Source of the DNA: Clostridia bacterium
GTDB lineage: Bacteria; Bacillota_A; Clostridia; TANB77; CAG-508
Assembly (NCBI GenBank): GCA_022791475.1
Contig: JAAVZD010000001.1
Coordinates: 28,691 to 92,690 of the forward strand
Direction of reading: 5' to 3'
DNA length: 64,000 bases
The notes beneath the pieces are model-generated. The model saw only the letters and a program-made list of their open reading frames with translations, was not told where the DNA came from and made no database searches. The position numbers were made by a program, and so were the translations under genes. Shown in pieces: positions 38,769 to 47,307 of this stretch; the stretch's first letter is position 1, and each line of letters opens with the position of its first letter.

Positions 38769-38838
38769 TTGAATGAATAAACACTATATGCTACAATGTA
38801 TAAAGTAAAGACAGTACAAAACAATATGTACTGTCTTT
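38769..38838 (+). promoter_or_regulatory. Promoter plus inverted repeat before acyl-CoA ligase
   Basis: TTGAAT (38769-38774), 17 bases, TACAAT (38792-38797), then perfect 11-base inverted arms AAAGACAGTAC / GTACTGTCTTT at 38808-38838 in the early transcript: operator or leader hairpin. Confidence 0.55.
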
Positions 38839-38886
38839 AAAAATATAAAAGAAGGAATATTAAATTCCTTAAGAGAGGAAAAAATT

Positions 38887-40617
38887 ATGAAAAGAGCGAA
38901 AAATATGCTATATGAAGCAACAGAATTTAATAATATAAAGGAAATTATTTATAATTCTGCTAAGAAATTTTCAAAGCAAATTGCATTTGTAATAAAACAT
39001 CAAGAAAATAAAAAAGTGACTTATGAAAATATCACATATGAAAAATTATTAAAAGATATTAATAGTTTTGGAACAGCCTTATATAATAAAGGTCTTAACC
39101 AAAAAAGGGTAGCAATTATAGGAAAAAATAGATATGAATGGGTAGTTTCTCATCTTGCAAATTTGGTAGGAGGTATAGTTTCCGTTCCACTAGATAAAGA
39201 CTTGCAATATGATGAATTAGAAAACTCTATTATAAGAAGTAAAGCAGACTGTATAATATTTGATGAAAAATTAACAGATAAAATAACAAAAATTAAAGAA
39301 GAGAACAATACTAATTTAACAAGCTACATATGTATGAGTAAAATAGAAGGTTTTGAATCAGTAGAAGAACTTATAAAACAAGGAGAAGCTTTAATAGAAG
39401 AAGGAAACACGCAATATATTGATACCAAAATTGATGAAAATATAATGAACATACTATTATTTACATCAGGGACTACATCAAAATCAAAAGCAGTTATGCT
39501 TTCACAAAAAAACATTGCATCAAACATATATGCAATGCAATGTGTAGAAGATATTAGAAGTACAGATACAAATATTGCATTTTTACCATTTCACCATATA
39601 TTTGGTTCAACATGTATAATAATGATGCTTGCATGTGGTGTGAAAACTGTATTTCCAGATGGTTTAAGATATATTAAACAAAACTTAAAAGAATATAAAG
39701 TAACATTATTTGTTGGTGTACCTGTTTTAGTAGAAGCCATTTATAAAACAATAATGAAGGAAATTGAAAAGCAAGGAAAAACTAAAATAATAAAAATAGC
39801 AACAATAATTAGTAATATATTATTAAAATTACATATTGATATTAGAAGAAAAATATTTAAATCAATAATTGAGGCATTAGGAGGAGAGCTAAGGTTTATT
39901 ATTTCTGGAGGAGCTCCTGCAGACCCTAAAATATCAAAAGGTTTTAATGATATGGGAATAAAAACTGCACAAGGGTATGGTTTAAGTGAAACTTCACCTG
40001 TTATAGCAGCAGAAAATAGTAAAGCAATAAAAAATGGAACTGTTGGAATACCTATGGTAAATGATATTATAGAAATAGTAAATAAAGATGAAAATGGAAT
40101 TGGTGAAATAAGAGTAAAAGGTCCAAATATAATGTTAGGATATTATGAAATGCCAGAACTTACAAATGAAGTATTAAAAGAAGGATGGTTTTATACAGGA
40201 GACTTAGGATATTTTGATAGAGATGGATATTTATATATAACAGGAAGAAATAAAAACATGATAGTACTAAGAAATGGAAAAAAAGTGTTCCCAGAAGAAC
40301 TTGAACTATTAGTAAATAGACTAGAACTAGTAGAAGAATCAATGGTATTTGGTATGCCAAGTAAAGAAGATAAAAATGACGTAAAAGTTTCAGTAAAAAT
40401 TTCATATAATAAAGAAGTAGTTAAAGAAAAATATAAAGATAAAACAGGAGAAGAATTATATCAAATTATATGGGAACAAATAAAAGAATTAAATAAATCA
40501 TTCCCAAGGTATAAACATATACAAAACATGATTTTAACAAGTGAAGAGCTTATAAAAACAACAACTAAAAAAATAAAAAGACAAGAAGAAATGAAAAAAA
40601 TATTAGAAGAAAATTAA
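38887..40617 (+). CDS. AMP-forming long-chain acyl-CoA ligase
   Basis: Activates fatty acids to acyl-CoA or acyl-AMP. 576 residues with the P-loop LLFTSGTTSKSKAVMLS (near 190), YGLSETSPV (near 365), the hinge GDLGYFDRDGYLYITGR (near 440) and a C-terminal Lys region (KTTTKKIKRQ). Substrate chain length cannot be told. ATG 38887 after AGAGAGG. Intact. Confidence 0.9.
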   Translation: MKRAKNMLYEATEFNNIKEIIYNSAKKFSKQIAFVIKHQENKKVTYENITYEKLLKDINSFGTALYNKGLNQKRVAIIGKNRYEWVVSHLANLVGGIVSVPLDKDLQYDELENSIIRSKADCIIFDEKLTDKITKIKEENNTNLTSYICMSKIEGFESVEELIKQGEALIEEGNTQYIDTKIDENIMNILLFTSGTTSKSKAVMLSQKNIASNIYAMQCVEDIRSTDTNIAFLPFHHIFGSTCIIMMLACGVKTVFPDGLRYIKQNLKEYKVTLFVGVPVLVEAIYKTIMKEIEKQGKTKIIKIATIISNILLKLHIDIRRKIFKSIIEALGGELRFIISGGAPADPKISKGFNDMGIKTAQGYGLSETSPVIAAENSKAIKNGTVGIPMVNDIIEIVNKDENGIGEIRVKGPNIMLGYYEMPELTNEVLKEGWFYTGDLGYFDRDGYLYITGRNKNMIVLRNGKKVFPEELELLVNRLELVEESMVFGMPSKEDKNDVKVSVKISYNKEVVKEKYKDKTGEELYQIIWEQIKELNKSFPRYKHIQNMILTSEELIKTTTKKIKRQEEMKKILEEN

Positions 40618-40645
40618 ATATATTACTTACTGGGAGCGCATTCAA
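40617..40645. repeat. Fragment of the 165-bp inverted-repeat element
   Basis: AATATATTACTTACTGGGAG matches one arm of the elements at 1211 and 45018; the rest is missing. Confidence 0.6.
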
Positions 40646-40747
40646 ATAGATATATTGTGAAAATATTCAAAGAAAAAAAGTATTTTTTGTTGAAAAAAAT
40701 GCTTTTTTATTATATAGTCAAAATATATAAAAAATTAGAGGTGAGAT

Positions 40748-42982
40748 ATGAGAAAAAATAAAGATAGAAAATACCCATATGCACAAAGTTCAAAATTAAA
40801 TATTTGGTGGATAATTGCCATACTTGTTATAATGGTTATAATGTCATTTATATATGTTAAAAATGTAAATAAACTAATATATCAACACATATATAGCAAT
40901 GTAAAGGAGCTTAGTGAACAAACAGCTACACAACTAAAACTTGCTATTAAAGATCAAGAACATTTTGTAGAAATAATGATAGACTCAATTAATAGAGGTT
41001 ACTTTAAAACAGAACAAGACATTTTTGACAGATATAAAGGAGATTTAGGAGACTACCATTTCACAAGGCTTGTTATATTAGATAAAAAAGGAAATGGAAC
41101 AACAAGTGATGGTTTTACAGTTGAAAATTATGAAGCGATAGATGAATTTTTTAATCAAAACGAAGTATATGTATCTGAAAATAGACCAAGCACTGTATCA
41201 AATAACCAAGTAAATATTTATTCAAAAACCTTCAAATTAAATGGAAAAGATAGAGTTTTAATGGCAACTATTAATACAGAAGACTATAAAAGCATTCTAT
41301 TAAGAAAACTATTTGGTAAAGGTGGAACATACTTAATTAATAATGATGGAACAGTATTAATAGATTCATTTGGTACAATTAAAGAGAAAAACGCAAACAT
41401 ATATGAGTATGTTAAAAATACATATAAATTAGAAGGTAAAGAAGCACAAAAAATCAATAACATGCAAGAAAGCATAAAAAGGCATGAAGTGGGAACCTTT
41501 GATGTGAAATTTGGAGATGAGCCTTACTTTATACATTATGAAAAAGTAAATATTAACGACTGGTATGTAATAACAACAGCAGCAAACAGCACAATTGCAA
41601 AAGAGCTTATTATGCTAATTATCATTTTACAAACAGTGTGTTTACTAGTAACAATTACTATTGTATCTATTTGTATCTATATTAATGTTTTAAACCAAAA
41701 AAAGAATAAAAAAATATATGATATTGCTTATATTGACCCTATAACTCAACTAGGAAATCAGGCATATTTCAAAGAAAGTGGTAATAGTTACTTACGAAAT
41801 AATACAAAAAATAAATATATTATTTCATTAGACATTAATAAATTTAAAGCATTAAATAATATTCATGGTTATGAATTTTGTAATAATATCTTAAAAGAAC
41901 TTGGAGAAAAATTAACAAATACATTACCAACAGATAATATTACTTGTAGAATTTCAGCAGATGTCTTTACAGCGGTATTTAGCTACAACAAAAATATCAA
42001 AAATTTACTTAATAAGATATTTAATCAAGTTTCAAAATTAAAAATAGAAGGAAAACAAATAAATCTAAATTTATCAATTGGAGTATATAAAATAACACCA
42101 GAAGATAAAGACATAAATACAGCTTTAGATAAGGCCTATATGGCTCGTGCAAAAATAAAAGGTTTATATGATGAAAGTTATTACATATTTGATAATATAC
42201 TTGAAAACCAATTAGTAGAAGAACAAAAAATAGAATCATCTATGGAAGACGCTTTAAAAAATGAAGAATTCAAAATAGTATATCAACCTAAAATTTATAC
42301 AAATAATGAAAAACTAGCTGGAGCAGAGGCATTAGTAAGATGGAATAAAGATGGAAAAATGATTCCACCAAGTCAGTTTATTCCACTATTTGAAAAAAAT
42401 AAATTTTTAGTAAAATTAGATTTATATATTTTTGAACAAGTATGTAAAGATTTGAAATATTGGAAAGAAAAATATAATTACATTCCAACTATTTCAATAA
42501 ATGTTTCTAAAACACATTTTGTTAATGAAAACTTTATAGAAGAATACGTAAAAATTACAGACAAATATAATATACAAAGAAGTAATATAGACTTAGAAAT
42601 AACCGAAAGTGCCACAATTGACGAAGACATAGACGTATTAGAAGTAATGAAAAAAATAAAAGAAAAAGGCTTTATAATTTCAATAGATGACTTTGGAACA
42701 GGATATTCTTCACTTAGCATGTTGCAAACAATGCCAATAGACATTATAAAAATAGATAAAGTATTTGTAGATAAAGCAGATTTAAAAAGTGATAGAAACA
42801 TTATTAATTATATTATGCTTATAGCTAACCGCCTTGGAGTAAAAACAATAGTAGAAGGTGTTGAAACTAAAGAACAAGTAGAATTTATAAAAAAGATAAA
42901 ATGTGATATTATTCAAGGATATTATTATTCAAAGATATTAATGAAAGAAGAGTTTGAAGAGTATTTTAATAAACATAGATAA
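40748..42982 (+). CDS. Membrane Cache-GGDEF-EAL cyclic-di-GMP phosphodiesterase
   Basis: 744 residues: transmembrane helix (about 18-36), extracytoplasmic Cache-like sensor (40-280), second helix (about 284-312), GGDEF-like domain (320-470) and EAL domain (485-740). The GGDEF signature is replaced by SADVF in CRISADVFTAVF, so diguanylate cyclase activity is unlikely. The EAL domain keeps GAEALVRW, SINVSKTHF, LEITESATID, IDDFGTGYSS and KIDKVFVDK, so c-di-GMP hydrolysis is expected. It senses an outside ligand, by family knowledge; ligand unknown. Ribosome site GAGGTGA. Confidence 0.9.
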   Translation: MRKNKDRKYPYAQSSKLNIWWIIAILVIMVIMSFIYVKNVNKLIYQHIYSNVKELSEQTATQLKLAIKDQEHFVEIMIDSINRGYFKTEQDIFDRYKGDLGDYHFTRLVILDKKGNGTTSDGFTVENYEAIDEFFNQNEVYVSENRPSTVSNNQVNIYSKTFKLNGKDRVLMATINTEDYKSILLRKLFGKGGTYLINNDGTVLIDSFGTIKEKNANIYEYVKNTYKLEGKEAQKINNMQESIKRHEVGTFDVKFGDEPYFIHYEKVNINDWYVITTAANSTIAKELIMLIIILQTVCLLVTITIVSICIYINVLNQKKNKKIYDIAYIDPITQLGNQAYFKESGNSYLRNNTKNKYIISLDINKFKALNNIHGYEFCNNILKELGEKLTNTLPTDNITCRISADVFTAVFSYNKNIKNLLNKIFNQVSKLKIEGKQINLNLSIGVYKITPEDKDINTALDKAYMARAKIKGLYDESYYIFDNILENQLVEEQKIESSMEDALKNEEFKIVYQPKIYTNNEKLAGAEALVRWNKDGKMIPPSQFIPLFEKNKFLVKLDLYIFEQVCKDLKYWKEKYNYIPTISINVSKTHFVNENFIEEYVKITDKYNIQRSNIDLEITESATIDEDIDVLEVMKKIKEKGFIISIDDFGTGYSSLSMLQTMPIDIIKIDKVFVDKADLKSDRNIINYIMLIANRLGVKTIVEGVETKEQVEFIKKIKCDIIQGYYYSKILMKEEFEEYFNKHR

Positions 42983-42990
42983 AAATAAAT

Positions 42991-43020
42991 TGTACGGGTC
43001 GCCGCCATCGGCGACCCGTT
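42991..43020. repeat. GGGTCGCC-type palindromic repeat
   Basis: ACGGGTCGCC / GGCGACCCGT, near-perfect hairpin directly after the EAL gene; may end its transcript. Confidence 0.75.
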
Positions 43021-43177
43021 ATTACGCCCTTTTCTATTTAAAAAATAAACAAAAATTACACGCACTATTCTTAAAAGCATAAAAAACACTTGAAAATCAA
43101 CATAAAGTATGATAAAATTATAGATATGTAAAAATATAACCAATAACCTATATTTCATAATTGAAGGAGGAGAAAGA

Positions 43178-43636
43178 ATGAAAGAAAAATTAATTGCATT
43201 TACACGGAATGAGGAAAAAACAAAAAGAGTAAAGAATATTGATTTTATAATAACTATTTTAATAATTACTATGCAATTATTCATTTTCCAAAATTCTACT
43301 ATAGCGTTGATACTACTCTTTGGTGTTTTTCTTATTGAAACAGCAATATGTCAATTGATAAAAAGCTTATCTAAAGAAAGAGAAGAAGTAATTAGAAATA
43401 ATAAAATTGGATTACTATTTCTTTCAAATACCGGAGGTGTTTTATGCATTATGGCTTTTATATTTACATTAATAACTGGGTCGATTTTTATAAGTTTGAA
43501 AAATGCAAGAGTAAGTGAACTTGTAATAAGTTCTCCTCAATTAATAATTTGTAGAATAATATTTATAATCTATTTAGGAATTATGTGCTTTTTAGCCTAT
43601 AAGATAAGTAACTGTTTTAGGAAAATGTTAAAATAA
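43178..43636 (+). CDS. Membrane protein, 152 aa, in-frame CGG
   Basis: About four hydrophobic segments (25-40, 42-60, 80-105, 125-142); family not recognised. AAGGAGG precedes ATG 43178. Codon 10 is CGG in AFTRNEEKT and is followed by AAT just as in the polC shift site, but a shift would stop within about nine codons; this is the strongest counterexample to a purely local rule. Leader contains ATAACCAATAACCTATA. Confidence 0.7.
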   Translation: MKEKLIAFTRNEEKTKRVKNIDFIITILIITMQLFIFQNSTIALILLFGVFLIETAICQLIKSLSKEREEVIRNNKIGLLFLSNTGGVLCIMAFIFTLITGSIFISLKNARVSELVISSPQLIICRIIFIIYLGIMCFLAYKISNCFRKMLK

Positions 43637-43644
43637 TTTACAAA

Positions 43645-43672
43645 AGGTCGCCTTAAAATTAGGCGACCTTTC
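43645..43672 (+). terminator. Terminator
   Basis: AAAGGTCGCCTTA / TAGGCGACCTTT hairpin. Confidence 0.8.
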
Positions 43673-43693
43673 TATAAAAAACATTTGTTAGCC

Positions 43694-43738
43694 TTGACAA
43701 ACAAATAGAATGGTTGTATAATGTTAACCAAAGTTAAC
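43694..43738 (+). promoter_or_regulatory. dtxR/suf promoter with operator palindrome
   Basis: TTGACA (43694-43699), 17 bases, TATAAT (43717-43722): consensus. Directly after the -10 lies GTTAACCAAAGTTAAC (43723-43738), a palindrome placed to block initiation, likely bound by the downstream DtxR-family protein. Confidence 0.75.
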
Positions 43739-43763
43739 AAATCAATCAAAAGGAGTAAAATAA

Positions 43764-44213
43764 ATGATTAGCGGTTCATTAGAAGAATATTTAAAAACGA
43801 TATATATATTAAAAAATGAAAAACAAGAAATACGAGTAACAGACATAGCTGAAAGAATGAATTGTACTAAGCCTAGTGTAAATAAAGCAGTAAAAAGTCT
43901 GCAAGCAAAGGAACTTATAAATTATGAAGTTTATGGAGATATAGAGTTAACGCAAGAAGGCGAAAAATTAGCAAAAAAAATATTAGAAGCTTATGATATA
44001 ACATACATATTTTTAACAGAAATATTAAAAGTAGAAAAACAAAAGGCAGAAGAAGAAGCAATAAAAATTAAATCTGTATTAAATGACAATACATTAAACA
44101 AATTAACTAAATACATATATAAAACATTAGGATTAAACGAACTTAATTGTAATTACGATATTAATAAAGAAGAATGTAGAAACTGTAAGAAAAAAGTTTT
44201 AAAAAAGGTGTAG
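43764..44213 (+). CDS. DtxR-family metal-dependent repressor
   Basis: 149 residues. N-terminal winged helix (SGSLEEYLKTIYILK, VTDIAERMNCTKPSVNKAVK), then a dimerisation region. Many DtxR metal ligands are not evident (CNYDINKEECRNCKKK has four Cys at the C terminus instead), so the sensed signal may be iron or an Fe-S cluster rather than the usual metal. It sits 61 bases before sufC, so it probably autoregulates and controls the Suf operon. Identity of the family is firm; ligand is inference. Confidence 0.85.
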   Translation: MISGSLEEYLKTIYILKNEKQEIRVTDIAERMNCTKPSVNKAVKSLQAKELINYEVYGDIELTQEGEKLAKKILEAYDITYIFLTEILKVEKQKAEEEAIKIKSVLNDNTLNKLTKYIYKTLGLNELNCNYDINKEECRNCKKKVLKKV

Positions 44214-44274
44214 GTGTAGGTTTTGTGTCTATCTACAATAAATATGTAATAATAAAAAAATGAAAGGAAAAATT

Positions 44275-45013
44275 ATGGACAGTACATTATTAGAAATAAA
44301 AGATTTATATGTAAATGCAGAAAATAAGGAAATTTTAAAAGGAATAAATTTAAAAATAAATAAAGGAGAAATTCATGTAATAATGGGACCAAACGGTTCT
44401 CGGAAAAAGTACAACAGCAAATGCAATATTAAATAACCCAGAATACACAAAAACAAAAGGAACTATTAAATTTGAAGAAGAAGATATAACAAACTTAAAA
44501 ACAGATGAAATAGCAAGAAAAGGAATATTTATGTCATTCCAATTACCAGAAGAAATACCAGGAGTAACTGTTACAAACTTCCTAAAATATGCTAAAAACA
44601 AAGTAACAGGAAAACCAGTAAAAATATTCGAATTTAAAGAAGAACTTGCAAAATATATGGACGAACTAAATATGAACTCAAAAAACATGGAAAGAAGTCT
44701 AAATGTAGGATTCTCAGGCGGAGAAAAAAAGAAAAATGAAATTCTTCAAATGCTAGTACTAAACCCAAAACTAGCAATACTAGACGAAACAGATTCAGGT
44801 CTAGACGTAGATGCAATAAAAACAGTGTCAAAAGGAATAGAAATGTTCAAAAACAAAGAAAACGGAATACTAATAATAACTCACAACACAAAAATATTGC
44901 ACAGCCTAAAAGTAAATTACGTCCACATTCTAGTAAACGGAAAAATAGTAAAAACAGGTTCACAAGACTTAGCAAAAGAAATAGAAGAAAATGGATATTC
45001 TCAATATAAATAA
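44275..45013 (+). CDS. sufC: Fe-S assembly ATPase SufC, needs +1 shift
   Basis: ABC-type ATPase of the SufBC2D scaffold complex in the cytosol. 245 residues once joined: [20 protein letters not shown], Walker A GPNGSGKSTTA, Q-loop [11 protein letters not shown], signature [11 protein letters not shown], Walker [17 protein letters not shown]-loop ITHNTKIL. Codon 43 is CGG (TCT CGG AAA, 44401) exactly at the Walker A glycine; unshifted translation ends about 10 codons later. Start ATG 44275 behind AAAGGAAA. Confidence 0.94.
44401..44403 (+). other. +1 recoding site 6: TCT CGG AAA in sufC Walker A
   Basis: Skipping the C gives TCT GGA AAA AGT, Ser-Gly-Lys-Ser. Confidence 0.9.
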
Positions 45014-45017
45014 ATTA

Positions 45018-45190
45018 GCAAGTAGCTCTGAAACTCTGCGTATTAAACTGTTCGCTCCTAAGTAAGTAATATATTTTATTTTTTCTATTCTGCCCTCCAA
45101 GCTAACGGGTATTCCCCTGCCTCAAAGGGCTGTCGGGGCTCCATTACAAAAATAAAATATATTACTAACTTTGCGCTACTATACAACTTA
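45018..45190. repeat. ~165-bp inverted-repeat element, copy B (reverse)
   Basis: Reverse-complement copy of 1211-1378 with conserved arms and core. It interrupts the suf operon between sufC and sufB. Confidence 0.75.
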
Positions 45191-45218
45191 AAACAACATA
45201 CTTTCCTATAATATAAAA

Positions 45219-45243
45219 AAGAGACTAGAAAAACTAGCCTCTA
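45219..45243 (-). terminator. Terminator of small gene 45256-45420
   Basis: On the minus strand: AGAGGCTAG, loop, CTAGTCTCT, then a T run. Confidence 0.65.
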
Positions 45244-45255
45244 ATGAAACGAAAG

Positions 45256-45420
45256 TTATTTTGTTGTTAATATAGGAACTACGATAGCAATTACTAGAGC
45301 TATTATTGTTAGTGTAATTGCAAGAGGATAATTAGCAACTTCGAATAGTTTGCGTACAATTACACCTATAGCAAAGAGAGCAATATAAAAAAGAATAGTA
45401 CAAAAAGTTTCACGTTTCAT
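45256..45420 (-). CDS. Small membrane protein, 54 aa
   Basis: Two hydrophobic segments (CTILFYIALFAIGVIV and YPLALTL-like C-terminal half ending IVVPILTTK). ATG 45420 with AGGAGG eight bases upstream. Divergent from sufB. The leader GTAACTTATTAGTCCTTA belongs to the small-gene leader group. Family unknown. Confidence 0.65.
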   Translation of the reverse strand: MKRETFCTILFYIALFAIGVIVRKLFEVANYPLAITLTIIALVIAIVVPILTTK

Positions 45421-45522
45421 AAAATATACCTCCTATTAAGTAAATAAGGACTAATAAGTTACAATTGACATAATTATAACATAAAAAATATGAAAAGTCA
45501 AATTCAGAAAGGAAAACCGAAA

Positions 45523-46923
45523 ATGTCAAAAACAAACATAGAAGAAATAAACCGAAACATCTACGACATAAAAAATAAAGATGAATACGAATTCAAAATA
45601 AAAAAAGGTTTAACACCAGAAATAATAGAAGAAATATCAAAACAAAAAAATGACCCAGCATGGATGAAAGAGTTTAGATTAAAAGCGCTAGAAGTGTATA
45701 ATAAACTAGAACTACCAACTTGGGGACCAGACTTATCAGAACTTAATATGGATGAAATAGCAACATATGTAAGGCCAAAATCAAAACTAAATAACTCTTG
45801 GGAAGATGTACCAGAGGACATAAAAAACACCTTTGACAAACTAGGAATTCCAGAAGCAGAAAAAACATCACTAGCAGGAGTAGGAGCACAATACGACTCG
45901 GAAGTAGTATACCATAGCATGAAAGAAGACTTGATAAAACAAGGTGTAATATACACAGATATGGAAACAGCAGTAAAAGAATACCCAGAGCTAGTAAAAG
46001 CACACTTTATGAAATGTGTACCAGTACATGACCACAAATTTGTAGCACTACATGGAGCAGTATGGTCAGGAGGTTCATTTGTATATGTACCAAAAAATGT
46101 ACATGTAGATATACCACTTCAATCGTACTTCAGACTAAACTCACCAGAATCAGGTCAATTTGAGCACACTCTAATAATAGTAGAAGAAGGTGCAAGTTTG
46201 CACTTTATAGAAGGATGTAGTGCCCCAAAATATAATAAAGTAAATTTACATGCAGGCTGTGTAGAACTATATGTAAAAGACAACGCATATTTAAGATACT
46301 CAACGATAGAAAACTGGTCAAAAAACATGCTTAACCTAAACACAAAAAAAGCAATATGTGGAAAAAATGCACAAATAGATTGGGTATCAGGCTCATTCGG
46401 ATCAAAAATATCAATGCTATATCCAATGAGTATACTAAACGGAGAAGGAGCCAAAACAGAATTCACAGGAATATCATTTGCAGGAGCAGGTCAAGACCTA
46501 GACAATGGCTTTAAGGTAGTACATAATGCACCTAGCACATCAAGTGTAGTAAATGCAAAATCAATATCAAAAAACGGAGGAAAATGTACCTATCGTTCAC
46601 TAGTAAGAATAAACGAAAGTGCTAAAGGCTCAAAATCATCAGTATCATGTGAATCACTAATGCTAGACGATAAATCAATATCAGACACAATACCAACAAG
46701 TGATATACGAACAGACGACGTAGAATTCTCACACGAAGCAAAAATAGGAAAAATAAGTGACAAAACAATATTCTACCTAATGAGTAGAGGGCTATCCGAA
46801 GAAGACGCCAAAGCAATGATAGTACGAGGCTTCGCCTACCCAATTTCCAAAGAATTACCAATAGAATACGCCGTAGAAATGAATAACCTAATAAACCTAG
46901 AACTAGAAGGCTCAATCGGTTAA
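45523..46923 (+). CDS. sufB: Fe-S cluster scaffold protein SufB
   Basis: Scaffold subunit of SufBCD. 466 residues with DPAWMKEFRLKALE, LAGVGAQYDSE, CVPVHDHKFVALHGAVWSGG, the beta-helix core, LVRINESAKGSKSSVSCESL and the C-terminal HEAKIGKISDKTIFYLMSRG. ATG 45523 behind AAAGGAAA. Unlike its partners SufC and SufD it carries no CGG interruption. Its own promoter probably lies in the divergent region after the MITE-like insert. Confidence 0.95.
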   Translation: MSKTNIEEINRNIYDIKNKDEYEFKIKKGLTPEIIEEISKQKNDPAWMKEFRLKALEVYNKLELPTWGPDLSELNMDEIATYVRPKSKLNNSWEDVPEDIKNTFDKLGIPEAEKTSLAGVGAQYDSEVVYHSMKEDLIKQGVIYTDMETAVKEYPELVKAHFMKCVPVHDHKFVALHGAVWSGGSFVYVPKNVHVDIPLQSYFRLNSPESGQFEHTLIIVEEGASLHFIEGCSAPKYNKVNLHAGCVELYVKDNAYLRYSTIENWSKNMLNLNTKKAICGKNAQIDWVSGSFGSKISMLYPMSILNGEGAKTEFTGISFAGAGQDLDNGFKVVHNAPSTSSVVNAKSISKNGGKCTYRSLVRINESAKGSKSSVSCESLMLDDKSISDTIPTSDIRTDDVEFSHEAKIGKISDKTIFYLMSRGLSEEDAKAMIVRGFAYPISKELPIEYAVEMNNLINLELEGSIG

Positions 46924-46948
46924 AACTAGCATTAGGATTGTCGCTAGC

Positions 46949-46972
46949 ATTGGGGACGGTTAGTAATCGGAA
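46949..46972. repeat. TTGGGGACGGTT-type repeat, half copy
   Basis: CATTGGGGACGGTTAGTAAT then CGGAAAC, matching the left arm of the full pair at 62732-62826. Confidence 0.6.
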
Positions 46973-47023
46973 ACAAGATAAAAAAATAAAATAAGTGCAA
47001 AACAAAAATAATAGCAACAAAAA

Positions 47024-47052
47024 ACTACTGTCTCAATTCCTGAGACAGTAGT
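47024..47052. terminator. Terminator
   Basis: ACTACTGTCTCA / TGAGACAGTAGT perfect hairpin between sufB and the small gene 47063. Confidence 0.75.
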
Positions 47053-47062
47053 GAGAGAGTAA

Positions 47063-47212
47063 TCATTTTTTGTTAATAATAAGTAAAATAGCAGAGACGA
47101 TAGCAAATAATATAGTTGTAAGACGTAAAAAAAACATATTATTAGTAAAAATACCTACTACCAAAAATACAAGTGCAATAATAATGAGAAAAATTAGAAA
47201 GATTTTTTTCAT
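47063..47212 (-). CDS. Small membrane protein, 49 aa
   Basis: Two hydrophobic segments (IFLIFLIIIALVFLVVGIF; LTTILFAIVSAILLII). ATG 47212 with GAGAGGA upstream, divergent from sufD. Leader begins GTAACAATAAAAAC. Similar in size and position to the one before sufB. Confidence 0.6.
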   Translation of the reverse strand: MKKIFLIFLIIIALVFLVVGIFTNNMFFLRLTTILFAIVSAILLIINKK

Positions 47213-47307
47213 AAACAAGTCCTCTCTTTTAAAATAAAGTTTTTATTGTTACACTAGTATTATAGCAAAATTGACATAAAAAGTCAAGTTTAGAAAGGAA
47301 AACCAAA

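Noticed and set aside
43178..43636. CGG at 43204 as a 13th shift site
   Set aside because: Shifting would end the protein within about nine codons, while the unshifted frame gives a coherent membrane protein with a strong ribosome site.
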